Assembly: GCA_046050125.1 (NCBI GenBank)
Contig: JBJOQB010000091.1
Span: 1 to 7,514 of the forward strand
DNA length: 7,514 nucleotides
From: JAHFQJ01 sp046050125
GTDB lineage: Bacteria > Pseudomonadota > Gammaproteobacteria > Burkholderiales > Burkholderiaceae
Direction: 5' to 3'
How positions within the stretch are numbered: the first letter of the stretch is position 1; every line of letters starts with the position of its first letter. The notes under the pieces are model-generated. The model did no database searches. It was not told where the DNA came from and saw only the letters and a program-made list of their open reading frames with translations. Below, piece by piece: positions 1-6,449 of the stretch. Position numbers and translations under genes: made by a program.

Positions 1-57
1 ACCAAATATTGTAATTTATGATAAATTATACTTTTAAAATAAGCTATATATACTAAT

Positions 58-486
58 ATGCAACACATACTAAAATATTTACCATTAGCACTTTTTATAT
101 CATCGATTTTTGTTGCTAGCCCTAGCTTTGCACAAACAACACAAGCCCCTCAAGCTGGGCAATCACAAAAATTTTTAAATTGTATAAATAATGCGGGAAC
201 AGACCATAAAACGGTGTTAAACTGCGTTGAACAAGAAACAAAAGAGCAAAAATTAAGATTGCTTGATACTTACCAAAAAATTATTGCTGGCATTCCTGAA
301 GCTGAAAAAGCAAAATTTAAAAACTTACATACTCAATTGGTTGATTATGTTAATAAAAATTGCAATACAATATTAAATACCAGTTCTAGTAACTCTAGTG
401 CTACAGCATCAAATAAATGTGATACGGCTGAAGTACAGAAAAAATCAAGTGAATTAGAAGCTATGCTAAAACAATACATTAAGTAA
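58..486 (+). CDS. Exported four-cysteine protein, LprI/DUF1311-like (possible lysozyme inhibitor)
   Basis: The 142-residue product starts with a clear Sec signal peptide: a Lys at 6, a hydrophobic run at about 8-20, and a probable signal peptidase I site after SPSFA (residue 25), so it should be periplasmic. The mature part is helical and polar with four cysteines at 42, 56, 102 and 121. The spacing (C-x13-C, then a Glu/Lys-rich helix with L-L-x-x-Y at 68-72, an L-x-x-Q-x-x-x-x-Y helix at 90-97 and N-x-C at 100-102) recalls the LprI/DUF1311 family, whose members have two disulfides and include lysozyme inhibitors. The Trp usually seen before the third Cys is absent and the match was made by eye, so function is tentative. 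A Ser/Asn/Thr-rich linker lies between Cys102 and Cys121. No Shine-Dalgarno sequence is visible, but the signal peptide begins right at this ATG. alr follows 39 nt downstream on the same strand, so co-transcription is possible. Confidence 0.75.
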   Translation: MQHILKYLPLALFISSIFVASPSFAQTTQAPQAGQSQKFLNCINNAGTDHKTVLNCVEQETKEQKLRLLDTYQKIIAGIPEAEKAKFKNLHTQLVDYVNKNCNTILNTSSSNSSATASNKCDTAEVQKKSSELEAMLKQYIK

Positions 487-525
487 ATCACTAACAAATT
501 ACTAAAATATAAAAATTAAAATAAT

Positions 526-1623
526 ATGACTAGACCAATTCTTGCTAAAATACTTCCATCTGCGATTGCACATAATTTAAATATACTAAAAGCAAAAGCA
601 AACCCTGCAAAAACATTTGCAGTGCTTAAAGCAAATGCTTACGGTCATGATATCAAAAATATATACTCTGGTTTGGCTCATGCTGATGGCATTGCTGTGC
701 TTGATTTAGATGAAGCTATTTTAGTTCGAGAATTAGGCTGGCAAAAAACAGTGCTATTGTTAGAAGGTTTTTTTGATTTTGAAGATTTACATTTAGTTAG
801 TAAATATAATTTAACTAGTTCTATACATAGCCAATATCAAATTAATTTGTTAGATAAATGGCATCATAATTTTAATCATCAACATCAAAAAATTGATATA
901 TTTTTAAAAGTAAATACAGGAATGAATAGGTTAGGCTTGGATATTCAACATTATCATCAAACATATTTAGAATTAAAACAAAAGCCATGGCTTGGGCAAT
1001 TAACGCATATGACACATTACGCAAAAGCAGATGTAGAGAATGGAATTAATCATCAGATTTTTGAATTTAATAAGTTAGTGAATAATTTACCTGAACAAAA
1101 AAGTACATCTAATTCAGCTGCAATTTTATGGCATAAAAATGCACATTATGATTGGGTAAGAGCTGGAATTGCTTTATATGGTGCATCTCCAAGTGGAATA
1201 TATGAAGATATACAAGATATTGGATTAAAACCCGCCATGCATTTACATAGCAAAATAATTGCTATTCAAAATATAAAATGTGGGCAAGAAGTGGGATATG
1301 GAGCTAGATTCAAATCAGAAAAAGACATGATAATTGGAGTAGTTGCTTGTGGCTACGCTGATGGCTATCCACGACATGCACCCGACGGAACACCAATAAT
1401 TGTAGATAATGTTAAAACACAAATAATTGGCAAGGTTTCAATGGATATGATAACAGTGAATTTAGACCATATACCAAACGCAAAGATTGGAAGCGATGTA
1501 GAATTATGGGGGGAGAATTTGCATATAGATGAAGTGGCTCAACATTGTGGAACTATTGGATATGAATTAATGTGTGCAGTAGCACCAAGGGTAAAAAAGG
1601 AAGTAGTAGATTTTAGTATATAA
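526..1623 (+). CDS. alr: Alanine racemase
   Basis: This PLP-dependent racemase interconverts L- and D-alanine in the cytosol and supplies D-Ala for peptidoglycan. The 365-residue protein has the full family layout. The N-terminal barrel carries the PLP-binding lysine K35 in AVLKANAYGH (the Schiff-base lysine motif), NTGMNRLG lies at 130-137, and the SNSAA segment at about 195-199. R212 in VRAGIALYG is the arginine that contacts the PLP pyridine nitrogen. The C-terminal domain carries the opposite-face catalytic Tyr258 in VGYGARF, followed by CGYADGYPR (275-283) and GKVSMDM (302-308). Length is normal for the family and nothing is missing. No Shine-Dalgarno sequence is visible before the ATG, which lies in an A-rich leader; the start is supported by the usual short N-terminus (RPILAKILPSAIAHNL). 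It follows the LprI-like gene by 39 nt and may share its transcript. No GC-containing hairpin follows the stop codon. Confidence 0.97.
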   Translation: MTRPILAKILPSAIAHNLNILKAKANPAKTFAVLKANAYGHDIKNIYSGLAHADGIAVLDLDEAILVRELGWQKTVLLLEGFFDFEDLHLVSKYNLTSSIHSQYQINLLDKWHHNFNHQHQKIDIFLKVNTGMNRLGLDIQHYHQTYLELKQKPWLGQLTHMTHYAKADVENGINHQIFEFNKLVNNLPEQKSTSNSAAILWHKNAHYDWVRAGIALYGASPSGIYEDIQDIGLKPAMHLHSKIIAIQNIKCGQEVGYGARFKSEKDMIIGVVACGYADGYPRHAPDGTPIIVDNVKTQIIGKVSMDMITVNLDHIPNAKIGSDVELWGENLHIDEVAQHCGTIGYELMCAVAPRVKKEVVDFSI

Positions 1624-1656
1624 AGTTATAAAACCAGCTATATCATAATATAATTT

Positions 1657-1673
1657 GCATAAGGCAAGCATAA
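1657..1673 (+). repeat. GCATAA direct repeat with 11-bp period upstream of the cytochrome promoter
   Basis: GCATAA occurs at 1657-1662 and again at 1668-1673, separated by GGCAA, so the copies lie about one helical turn apart. The pair sits roughly 80-95 bp upstream of the predicted cytochrome transcription start, where an activator could bind. It is short and lies in AT-rich DNA, so it may be chance. A 4-bp TTGC/GCAA stem (1655-1658 with 1664-1667) overlaps it and is too weak for a terminator of alr. Confidence 0.2.
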
Positions 1674-1715
1674 CATAGAAATTATTTTATTTATAAATTA
1701 AATTTATCCTTTAAT

Positions 1716-1744
1716 TTTACAAAAGAGCAAATAACAGTTAAAAT
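1716..1744 (+). promoter_or_regulatory. Sigma70-like promoter of the cytochrome pair
   Basis: A -35 hexamer TTTACA (1716-1721, 5 of 6 to consensus), a 17-bp spacer and a -10 hexamer TAAAAT (1739-1744, 5 of 6) predict a start near 1751 and a leader of about 31 nt before the ATG at 1782. This is the best promoter match in the window. It suggests the cytochrome genes are transcribed independently of alr. A second TATAAT at 1649-1654 has no good -35. Confidence 0.5.
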
Positions 1745-1781
1745 AACACCTATTAATTAATTTACTAAAAGATACTACACC

Positions 1782-2147
1782 ATGAAGTTACATCGCATTC
1801 TATTTAAAGTAATGCTATTAGCAGCTAGTTTTACAGTAGCACATAATTCATACGCACAAGACCCAGTAGGAAATCCCAAAGCAGCTCAATCAAAAGTAGC
1901 AATGTGTATTGGTTGCCATGCTTTACCTGAATACAAAGCGTCTTTCCCACTAGTTTACAGTGTTCCATTACTCGGTGGTCAAAATACAAGCTATATAGCA
2001 AAAGCATTAAAAGCATATCAAACAGGCGAGCGTAAGCACCCTACAATGCAAAGTATTGCTGGTAGTTTATCAGAGCAAGAAATTGCTGATTTGGCCGCTT
2101 ATTACAGCGAGCAAAAGTCAGATACAGTTAATAATAATACAAAATAA
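1782..2147 (+). CDS. Periplasmic single-heme class I cytochrome c (c4-like), first of a pair
   Basis: The 121-residue precursor has a Sec signal peptide (K2, R5, K9, hydrophobic core 10-20) with a likely cleavage site after SYA at 25. The mature domain has the covalent heme motif CIGCH at 42-46, where His46 is the proximal ligand. A PLLGGQ-x-x-Y-I segment follows at 62-72, and Met89 in HPTMQSIAGSLS is the likely distal ligand before the C-terminal helix EIADLAAYYSEQ. The P-L-x-G-Q-x-x-Y-I and A-L-x-A-Y-x-x-G-x-R pattern is that of one half of diheme cytochrome c4, so the probable role is electron transfer in the periplasm toward a terminal oxidase. Ccm or equivalent maturation would be needed and is not in this window. 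The ribosome-binding site is weak. A second cytochrome gene follows after 16 nt, almost certainly in the same transcript. Confidence 0.93.
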   Translation: MKLHRILFKVMLLAASFTVAHNSYAQDPVGNPKAAQSKVAMCIGCHALPEYKASFPLVYSVPLLGGQNTSYIAKALKAYQTGERKHPTMQSIAGSLSEQEIADLAAYYSEQKSDTVNNNTK

Positions 2148-2163
2148 TCTTTGCAGGTATATC

Positions 2164-2514
2164 ATGAAAAAAATTATTAAAATGCTTTTTGCTTGTGTAG
2201 TAGCAAGTTGTGTTGTTAGTCCGTCTTTTGCTGCGGATAAAAAAAGAGGCGAAGAATTAGTTAAACAAAAAAATTGTGCTAGCTGTCATGGTGCAGATTT
2301 TAATAAAACTACATCGCCTGATTATCCAAAATTAGCTGGACAAAAGGAAGATTACATATATTTTGCTTTAGCTTCTTACAAATCTAAAAACCCTAATTTT
2401 GGGCGTTCTAACCCAATTATGCAAGGTCAAGTACAAGATTTATCGAATAAAGATATGAAAGATATAGCAGCTTACTTATCTAGTTTGCCTAGTACTTTAG
2501 TTATGAAAAAATAA
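2164..2514 (+). CDS. Periplasmic single-heme class I cytochrome c (c4/c5-like), second of the pair
   Basis: The 116-residue precursor begins MKKIIKM and has a signal peptide ending in SPSFA (residue 23). The heme motif CASCH is at 38-42 and a P-K-L-A-G-Q-x-x-D-Y-I segment at 55-65. The likely distal ligand is Met86 in NPIMQGQ, followed by a terminal helix KDMKDIAAYLSSLP. The reading frame is open upstream to an ATG at 2056, but that would put 36 unrelated residues inside the preceding gene. The ATG at 2164 is chosen because it starts the signal peptide and has AGGT at 2155-2158, 5 nt before it. A VASC sequence at 13-16 looks superficially like a lipobox, but the hydrophobic stretch continues to SPSFA, so signal peptidase I cleavage is more likely. 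It is similar in plan to the preceding cytochrome, with which it probably forms a functional or evolutionary pair, each supplying one heme. Confidence 0.93.
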   Translation: MKKIIKMLFACVVASCVVSPSFAADKKRGEELVKQKNCASCHGADFNKTTSPDYPKLAGQKEDYIYFALASYKSKNPNFGRSNPIMQGQVQDLSNKDMKDIAAYLSSLPSTLVMKK

Positions 2515-2546
2515 TTATAGTATTTTTATATATTTAGGTTGAGAAC

Positions 2547-2580
2547 GTAGGCATGTTATTAATATAATATTTATGCCTAC
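2547..2580. terminator. Hairpin between convergent cytochrome and radA genes, probable terminator
   Basis: GTAGGCAT (2547-2554) and ATGCCTAC (2573-2580) are perfect 8-bp inverted arms around an 18-nt AT-rich loop, which can itself pair TATT (2557-2560) with AATA (2566-2569). It lies 32 nt after the cytochrome stop and 30 nt from the radA stop. On the + side it is followed by a T-rich stretch ending in a run of five T at 2596-2600, though not immediately. On the - side no U-tract follows. It most likely ends the cytochrome transcript and may act in both directions. Confidence 0.5.
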
Positions 2581-2610
2581 ATGTGTTTAATTAATTTTTA
2601 ATTGTAGACT

Positions 2611-3990
2611 TTAAGATAATTTTCTTAAAAAAGCTGTCATATCTTCAATTCTTTGTAGTGGTACTATCTCCAAGCCTTCAATGCTAGTTTTAGGCATGTT
2701 TCCCGCTGGTATTAGTGCAATATTAAAACCTAATTTAGCTGCTTCTTTTAATCGCTCTTGTCCTTTAGGTGATGGTCTGATTTCTCCTGCTAATCCAATT
2801 TCCCCAAATGCAACTAATTTTTTCGGTAGTGGTCGATTAAGTAAAGATGAACATATTGCAAGCAGAACTGGTATATCAATTGCTGGCTCATTAATTTTTA
2901 CACCGCCAACAGCATTAATAAAAACATCTTGATTAAAACAAGCAATACCAGCATGTTTATGTAGTACAGCTAATAACATAGACAAGCGATTTTGCTCTAA
3001 ACCAAGAGATAAGCGTTTAGGATTAGGCATTGGTGTTGCATCGACTAAAGCCTGAATTTCTACTAAAAGTTGCCTTGTTCCCTCTTGTGTAACCATGATG
3101 CAACTACCTGATATATCTTGCGTATGATGTGATAAAAACAAAGCAGATGGGTTATTTACACACTTTAACCCTTTATCTGTCATAGCAAATACGCCTAATT
3201 CATTAACAGCTCCAAATCTGTTTTTAAATGCACGAATTAAGCGAAATGAAGAATATTGGTCACCTTCAAAGTACAAAACAGTATCTACAATATGTTCTAA
3301 TACTCGGGGGCCAGCAAGATGCCCATCTTTAGTAACATGTCCGACTAGCAAAATAACAATATTTTCTTGTTTGGCTATTCTAGTTAATTGTGATGCACAT
3401 TCTTTAACCTGACTAACTGAACCAGGGGCGGAACTGATATGTTGGCTATACAGTGTTTGTATTGAGTCAATAACAGCTATTCTTGGTTTAAATGTTTGTA
3501 AATTATTAATAATTGATTCAAGCTCAATTTCTGTAAGTAATTGTATACCATCAGCAGATAATCCAAGGCGTTTAGTGCGTAGTGCAATTTGATTAGCTGA
3601 TTCTTCCCCACTTACGTACATTACTTTATGTTCACTTGCTAATGAACTTAGTGTTTGTAGTAATAAAGTAGATTTCCCAATGCCAGGGTCTCCACCAATT
3701 AATATCACTGCTCCATCAACTAAACCCCCACCTAGTACACGGTCAAATTCAGATATATTTGTGCTAAACCTATTAATTTCTTCTGTTTGTATATCACTTA
3801 AATTAACTAGTTTAGATGTAGTTTTTCCATGGTATGAAGAATATTTATTATCTGATGACTTAGAAGATGCAGAGCTAAATTTTTCTTCGATAAGCGTATT
3901 CCATTCTTTGCAATGCGGGCATTGACCTTGCCATTTTGGACTTTCTCCCCCACACTGATTACAAAAAAACGATGTTTTTATTTTTGCCAT
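2611..3990 (-). CDS. radA: DNA repair and recombination protein RadA
   Basis: RadA is a RecA-related cytosolic ATPase that promotes branch migration and processing of recombination intermediates. The 459-residue protein is full length. An N-terminal four-cysteine zinc finger has C10, C13, C24 and C27. A variable linker runs to about 75. The RecA-like core follows, with Walker A GGDPGIGKST (99-108), GEE-S (128-131), a Walker B-like IAVIDSIQ (171-178) and the RadA signature KNRFG (256-260). A C-terminal Lon-protease-like domain (about 285-459) includes NAVGG (359-363) and GEIGLAGEIRP (396-406); in the family this domain is thought not to be proteolytic. The start is supported by the usual MAKxKT...C-x-x-C beginning, although no clear Shine-Dalgarno sequence precedes it. 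radA converges on the cytochromes and diverges from argA. In many Betaproteobacteria radA is next to alr; here the cytochrome pair lies between them. Confidence 0.97.
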   Translation of the reverse strand: MAKIKTSFFCNQCGGESPKWQGQCPHCKEWNTLIEEKFSSASSKSSDNKYSSYHGKTTSKLVNLSDIQTEEINRFSTNISEFDRVLGGGLVDGAVILIGGDPGIGKSTLLLQTLSSLASEHKVMYVSGEESANQIALRTKRLGLSADGIQLLTEIELESIINNLQTFKPRIAVIDSIQTLYSQHISSAPGSVSQVKECASQLTRIAKQENIVILLVGHVTKDGHLAGPRVLEHIVDTVLYFEGDQYSSFRLIRAFKNRFGAVNELGVFAMTDKGLKCVNNPSALFLSHHTQDISGSCIMVTQEGTRQLLVEIQALVDATPMPNPKRLSLGLEQNRLSMLLAVLHKHAGIACFNQDVFINAVGGVKINEPAIDIPVLLAICSSLLNRPLPKKLVAFGEIGLAGEIRPSPKGQERLKEAAKLGFNIALIPAGNMPKTSIEGLEIVPLQRIEDMTAFLRKLS

Positions 3991-4027
3991 GTTATAACTT
4001 TAGATATTGGAATAATTATAGATTATC

Positions 4028-4040
4028 ATTATAAATTATA
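4028..4040 (-). promoter_or_regulatory. Candidate -10 elements for radA
   Basis: On the - strand two exact TATAAT hexamers occur at 4035-4040 and 4028-4033, 38-50 bp upstream of the radA ATG. Neither has a good -35 at 16-18 bp, so this is a weak call in AT-rich DNA. The first would start transcription near 4027-4028. That places the FNR-like dyad at 4062-4075 close to -41, where activators that substitute for a -35 usually bind. Confidence 0.3.
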
Positions 4041-4061
4041 ACTAGAATTTAGGTGTAATAT

Positions 4062-4075
4062 TTAATTGCAATCAA
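4062..4075. promoter_or_regulatory. FNR/Anr-like binding site in the radA-argA spacer
   Basis: TTAAT-TGCA-ATCAA matches the FNR consensus TTGAT-N4-ATCAA at nine of ten defined positions, and the inner ATTGCAAT is a perfect palindrome. Its centre is about 40-41 bp upstream of the start predicted for the radA-facing TATAAT at 4035-4040. It is about 105 bp from the argA start codon. FNR family proteins sense oxygen or redox state; whether this genome has one cannot be seen here. With this base composition a chance match is quite possible. Confidence 0.25.
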
Positions 4076-4095
4076 TTTTGGATTTTAGCCATAAA

Positions 4096-4126
4096 TTGTT
4101 CTAAAATATAGTTTATATGATAAAAT
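4096..4126 (+). promoter_or_regulatory. Weak candidate promoter for argA
   Basis: TTGTTC (4096-4101), a 19-bp spacer and TAAAAT (4121-4126) would start transcription near 4133, about 40 nt before the argA ATG. The spacer is longer than ideal and several AT-rich alternatives exist, such as TAAAAT at 4102-4107 or TATGAT at 4116-4121. I saw no convincing arginine-repressor dyad in the spacer. Confidence 0.2.
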
Positions 4127-4173
4127 ATTTTTATACATATTTCTTTTTTTGCATGTCTTAATAAATATAAATT

Positions 4174-5490
4174 ATGCTAGCACCTAAAAATACAGAATTC
4201 GTTACTTGGCTAAGAGAAGTTGCCCCTTATATACATAAACATAGAAATAAAACACTTGTTGTTGGTTTTGATGGCGATTTAGTGCGTAGTGGTGCATTAG
4301 ATAATCTAGTGCAAGATATTGCTTTATTACAAGCTATGGGTTTACGCATTGTGCTTGTACATGGTTTGCGTCCACAAATTGAGGAGCAATTAGTTTTGCG
4401 TAATGTACAATCAACTTTTGTAAATGATATTCGAGTAACAGATAGCATTGCTCTAGAATGTGCAAAGGAAGCCGCAGGCGAGCTACGTTTAGATATTGAG
4501 GCTTCATTTAGTCAAGGTTTGCCTAACACACCAATGGCTGGTGCTAGAATATCTGTTGTATCTGGTAATTTTGTTACAGCTAAACCAATTGGTATTGTTC
4601 AAGGTACTGATTATCAGCATACAGGTATCGTTAGAAAAGTAGATTCTGATTCGATTAAACAGTTGCTTGCTAGCAACAAAATTGTATTATTATCTCCACT
4701 TGGATTTTCTCCAACAGGGCAAGCATTCAATTTAAGCATGGAAGATGTTGCTGCACAAACTGCAATTGCAATTAAAGCAGATAAACTTATATTTATTAGT
4801 GAGTTTTCTGGTTTATATGATGAAAATCGTGATTTAATTTCAGAACTTTCATTGGAAACTGCAACTGAATTAATCAATTCTGGGATTTTAAATAAAGATG
4901 AATCTGAGTATATAAAACATATGTTACGCAGTTTAAGGCTTGGTGTGGAGCGTTGTCATATTATTCCATTTAATGTTGATGGAGCAGTGCTATTAGAGTT
5001 ATTTTTACACGATGGTATTGGTACGATGATTACTAATCAGGACTTAGAATATCTCAGAGAAGCAACTTTAGATGATGTAGGTGCAATTGTTCAATTAATC
5101 GAACCATTAGAGCAAGATGGTACTTTAGTGCCTCGAGGTAGAAACATAATTGAAAGAGATATTCATTCATTTTCAGTGATTGAGCATGATGGTGTAATTT
5201 TTGGCTGTGCCGTGATGTACACATACCCTGAAGTAAAAATGGCAGAAATGGCATGTTTAACTGTTTTATCCGAAGCACAAAGCATGGGAGATGGCGAGCG
5301 TTTGCTCAAGCACATTGAAAAAAAGGCTAAACGCCAAGGCATAGAAAACTTATTTGTACTAACAACTCGTACTGAACATTGGTTTCTGAAAAGAGGTTTT
5401 AAGCATGCAAAACCAGAAGATTTACCACCATCACGCCTAAAACAATACAATTGGAATAGGCGTTCTATGGTTTTGATAAAAAAGCTGTAA
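4174..5490 (+). CDS. argA: N-acetylglutamate synthase (amino-acid acetyltransferase), ArgA type
   Basis: ArgA transfers acetyl from acetyl-CoA to L-glutamate, the first and usually feedback-controlled step of arginine biosynthesis. The 438-residue protein is close to the usual length of about 440. It has both expected halves. The amino-acid-kinase fold (about 8-290) includes FVTWLREVAPYIHKHRNKT (9-27), the VVGFDGDLV strand-loop (29-37), LVHGLRPQIEEQL (61-73) and a C-terminal kinase-domain segment with SEFSGLYD (209-216). The GNAT acetyltransferase domain (about 293-438) includes REATLDDVGAI (295-305), AEMACLTV (357-364), an acetyl-CoA loop SMGDGERLL (370-378) and TRTEHWFLKRGF (398-409). In this family the kinase fold binds arginine for inhibition. 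The start is chosen because the family sequence begins within ten residues of it; there is no Shine-Dalgarno sequence. It diverges from radA and converges, with only 18 bp between stops, on the first coiled-coil gene. Confidence 0.96.
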   Translation: MLAPKNTEFVTWLREVAPYIHKHRNKTLVVGFDGDLVRSGALDNLVQDIALLQAMGLRIVLVHGLRPQIEEQLVLRNVQSTFVNDIRVTDSIALECAKEAAGELRLDIEASFSQGLPNTPMAGARISVVSGNFVTAKPIGIVQGTDYQHTGIVRKVDSDSIKQLLASNKIVLLSPLGFSPTGQAFNLSMEDVAAQTAIAIKADKLIFISEFSGLYDENRDLISELSLETATELINSGILNKDESEYIKHMLRSLRLGVERCHIIPFNVDGAVLLELFLHDGIGTMITNQDLEYLREATLDDVGAIVQLIEPLEQDGTLVPRGRNIIERDIHSFSVIEHDGVIFGCAVMYTYPEVKMAEMACLTVLSEAQSMGDGERLLKHIEKKAKRQGIENLFVLTTRTEHWFLKRGFKHAKPEDLPPSRLKQYNWNRRSMVLIKKL

Positions 5491-5493
5491 TAT

Positions 5494-5511
5494 TAATTAC
5501 TTTACTAATTA
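5494..5511. other. AT-only inverted repeat between convergent stops of argA and the coiled-coil gene
   Basis: TAATTA (5494-5499) is complementary to TAATTA (5506-5511) around a 6-nt loop, and it covers the stop codon of the coiled-coil gene. The stem has no G-C pair and no proper U-tract, so it is at best a poor terminator. The two transcripts probably overlap at their 3' ends. Confidence 0.15.
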
Positions 5512-6348
5512 TGATGCGTTTTGTGCATTAACAATTATTTGAAGAATTGCTATTTTTGTTTTGTTATCTATACTGGCTGATTTTGATTTGGCAATAGCAG
5601 TAAGTGCATTATGAATAGCTTTTAGCTCATTTCTGTGACTAGTTAAAGATTTAATTTCTGCATCAAGTGAACTAGTTATTTGAATTTTCTCTTGACTTAA
5701 CCCTTTTAATCTATCTACTTCTTGTCTTAGAGTAGCTTCATTTACTGTATTAGTTGGATTAAAATAACTTGCACTCTCACCAAATTGTGGCTGATTAAAT
5801 TCTGTATTTAGTTGTACAGGTGGCTGTGGTAAATTTAGTCCAGAAATACCATTAAGATTAATTGTTTTAGCTATTAGCATTTTAAAAACTTTGCCATGTA
5901 GCTCTGGATCAGTTCCCTTTAATGCATCTATGCCAGATTTTACATTACTTAGGAATCTTTGAGTTGTTTGATTTTTAGTTTGTAATTCTGAAACTTTCCC
6001 CTCTCTTTTTGAAATACTTTCATCTTGGGCTAAAAGTAATCCCTCATATCCTTGTTTTTTCTCTAATAATCCGCCAATTATTTTTTGTTGTTTATCATAT
6101 GACGTTGGTTTAAAACTTGGTGTGTTTTGCTCAATTCCAATTGGGATAACACCATGTGTTGCATTTGAATCTTGTGCTTGATATGTTGGTTGATATGGTC
6201 TATCTAACGTTGGTGGTGCTGACATTGGTTGATTTCCAACATCATTTTCTTCTAAATCTATTCCAGCAAACATTTCATCTAAATCTAATTCTTGGGTATT
6301 GTATAGATTTTGATTAGGTTTATTTTGGGTAGGCAACAATTTAGGCAT
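5509..6348 (-). CDS. Hypothetical cytosolic coiled-coil protein with disordered N-terminus
   Basis: I do not recognise this 279-residue protein. It has no signal peptide, no membrane segment, and no Cys or Trp. Residues 1-85 are Asn/Gln/Pro-rich and probably disordered, but contain an acidic, hydrophobic patch, LDLDEMFAGIDLEEND (21-36), that looks like a short binding motif. A first coiled coil covers about 85-145 (QQKIIGGLLEKK through VSELQTKN). A Pro/Asn/Gln-rich linker runs about 165-202, and a second coiled coil about 203-256 (TLRQEVDRLKGLSQEK through ELKAIHNAL). A short helical tail ends in NAQNAS. It lies downstream of a second coiled-coil gene on the same strand and the pair may be one operon. 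A good GGAGA ribosome-binding site fixes the start. It ends 18 bp from the convergent argA stop with no GC-containing terminator between. A scaffold, polar-localised or effector-like protein would fit, but no function can be assigned. Confidence 0.8.
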   Translation of the reverse strand: MPKLLPTQNKPNQNLYNTQELDLDEMFAGIDLEENDVGNQPMSAPPTLDRPYQPTYQAQDSNATHGVIPIGIEQNTPSFKPTSYDKQQKIIGGLLEKKQGYEGLLLAQDESISKREGKVSELQTKNQTTQRFLSNVKSGIDALKGTDPELHGKVFKMLIAKTINLNGISGLNLPQPPVQLNTEFNQPQFGESASYFNPTNTVNEATLRQEVDRLKGLSQEKIQITSSLDAEIKSLTSHRNELKAIHNALTAIAKSKSASIDNKTKIAILQIIVNAQNAS

Positions 6349-6354
6349 ATTATT

Positions 6355-6359
6355 TCTCC
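6355..6359 (-). promoter_or_regulatory. Strong Shine-Dalgarno of the downstream coiled-coil gene
   Basis: TGGAGA on the - strand, with GGAGA at 6355-6359 and 6 nt before the ATG, is a near-ideal site. It decides the start at 6348. alr, radA and argA in this window have no comparable site. Confidence 0.7.
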
Positions 6360-6391
6360 AGTAATTTTATTAATAATTATTTATTCGTAAG

Positions 6392-6403
6392 TAGATTAAT
6401 CTA
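6392..6403. promoter_or_regulatory. 12-bp perfect palindrome, possible operator of the downstream coiled-coil gene
   Basis: TAGATTAATCTA is a perfect 12-bp palindrome located 44-55 bp before the coiled-coil gene's start codon. It falls just downstream of the start site predicted from the neighbouring promoter-like hexamers, where a repressor would block transcription. AT-rich DNA produces such palindromes by chance, so this is tentative. Confidence 0.25.
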
Positions 6404-6413
6404 AATATATTTT

Positions 6414-6442
6414 AATTTATCAAAGTTTAGCTTATATGTAAA
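6414..6442 (-). promoter_or_regulatory. Candidate promoter of the downstream coiled-coil gene
   Basis: On the - strand, TTTACA (6437-6442; 5 of 6 to the -35 consensus), a 17-bp spacer and TAAATT (6414-6419; 4 of 6 to the -10) predict a start near 6407 and a leader of about 58 nt. It would let this gene be expressed separately from the coiled-coil gene upstream. Confidence 0.3.
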
Positions 6443-6449
6443 TCTTTTT

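Noticed and set aside
1..57. Promoter for the first gene
   Set aside because: TATACT at 27-32 and TAAAAT at 35-40 exist, but the only TTGTAA upstream is 12 or 20 bp away, so no convincing pair is present.
2056..2163. Upstream in-frame extension of the second cytochrome to an ATG at 2056
   Set aside because: It lies almost wholly inside the first cytochrome gene, adds 36 residues unlike any signal peptide and would bury the real MKKIIKM signal sequence. AGGT precedes the ATG at 2164.
2194..2220. VASC lipobox-like sequence in the second cytochrome's signal peptide
   Set aside because: The hydrophobic core runs past the cysteine to a good SPSFA signal peptidase I site, so lipoprotein processing is less likely.
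2681..3925. Two + strand open frames inside radA
   Set aside because: They are antisense to conserved RadA motifs (Walker A and the Lon-like domain). No ribosome-binding site or protein-like pattern was seen.
3991..4173. Arginine-repressor box upstream of argA
   Set aside because: I looked for paired ArgR-type dyads and found only AT-rich noise and the FNR-like dyad.
5054..5450. Open frames on the - strand inside argA
   Set aside because: They are antisense shadows of a clearly conserved gene and have cysteine- and histidine-rich, unstructured translations.
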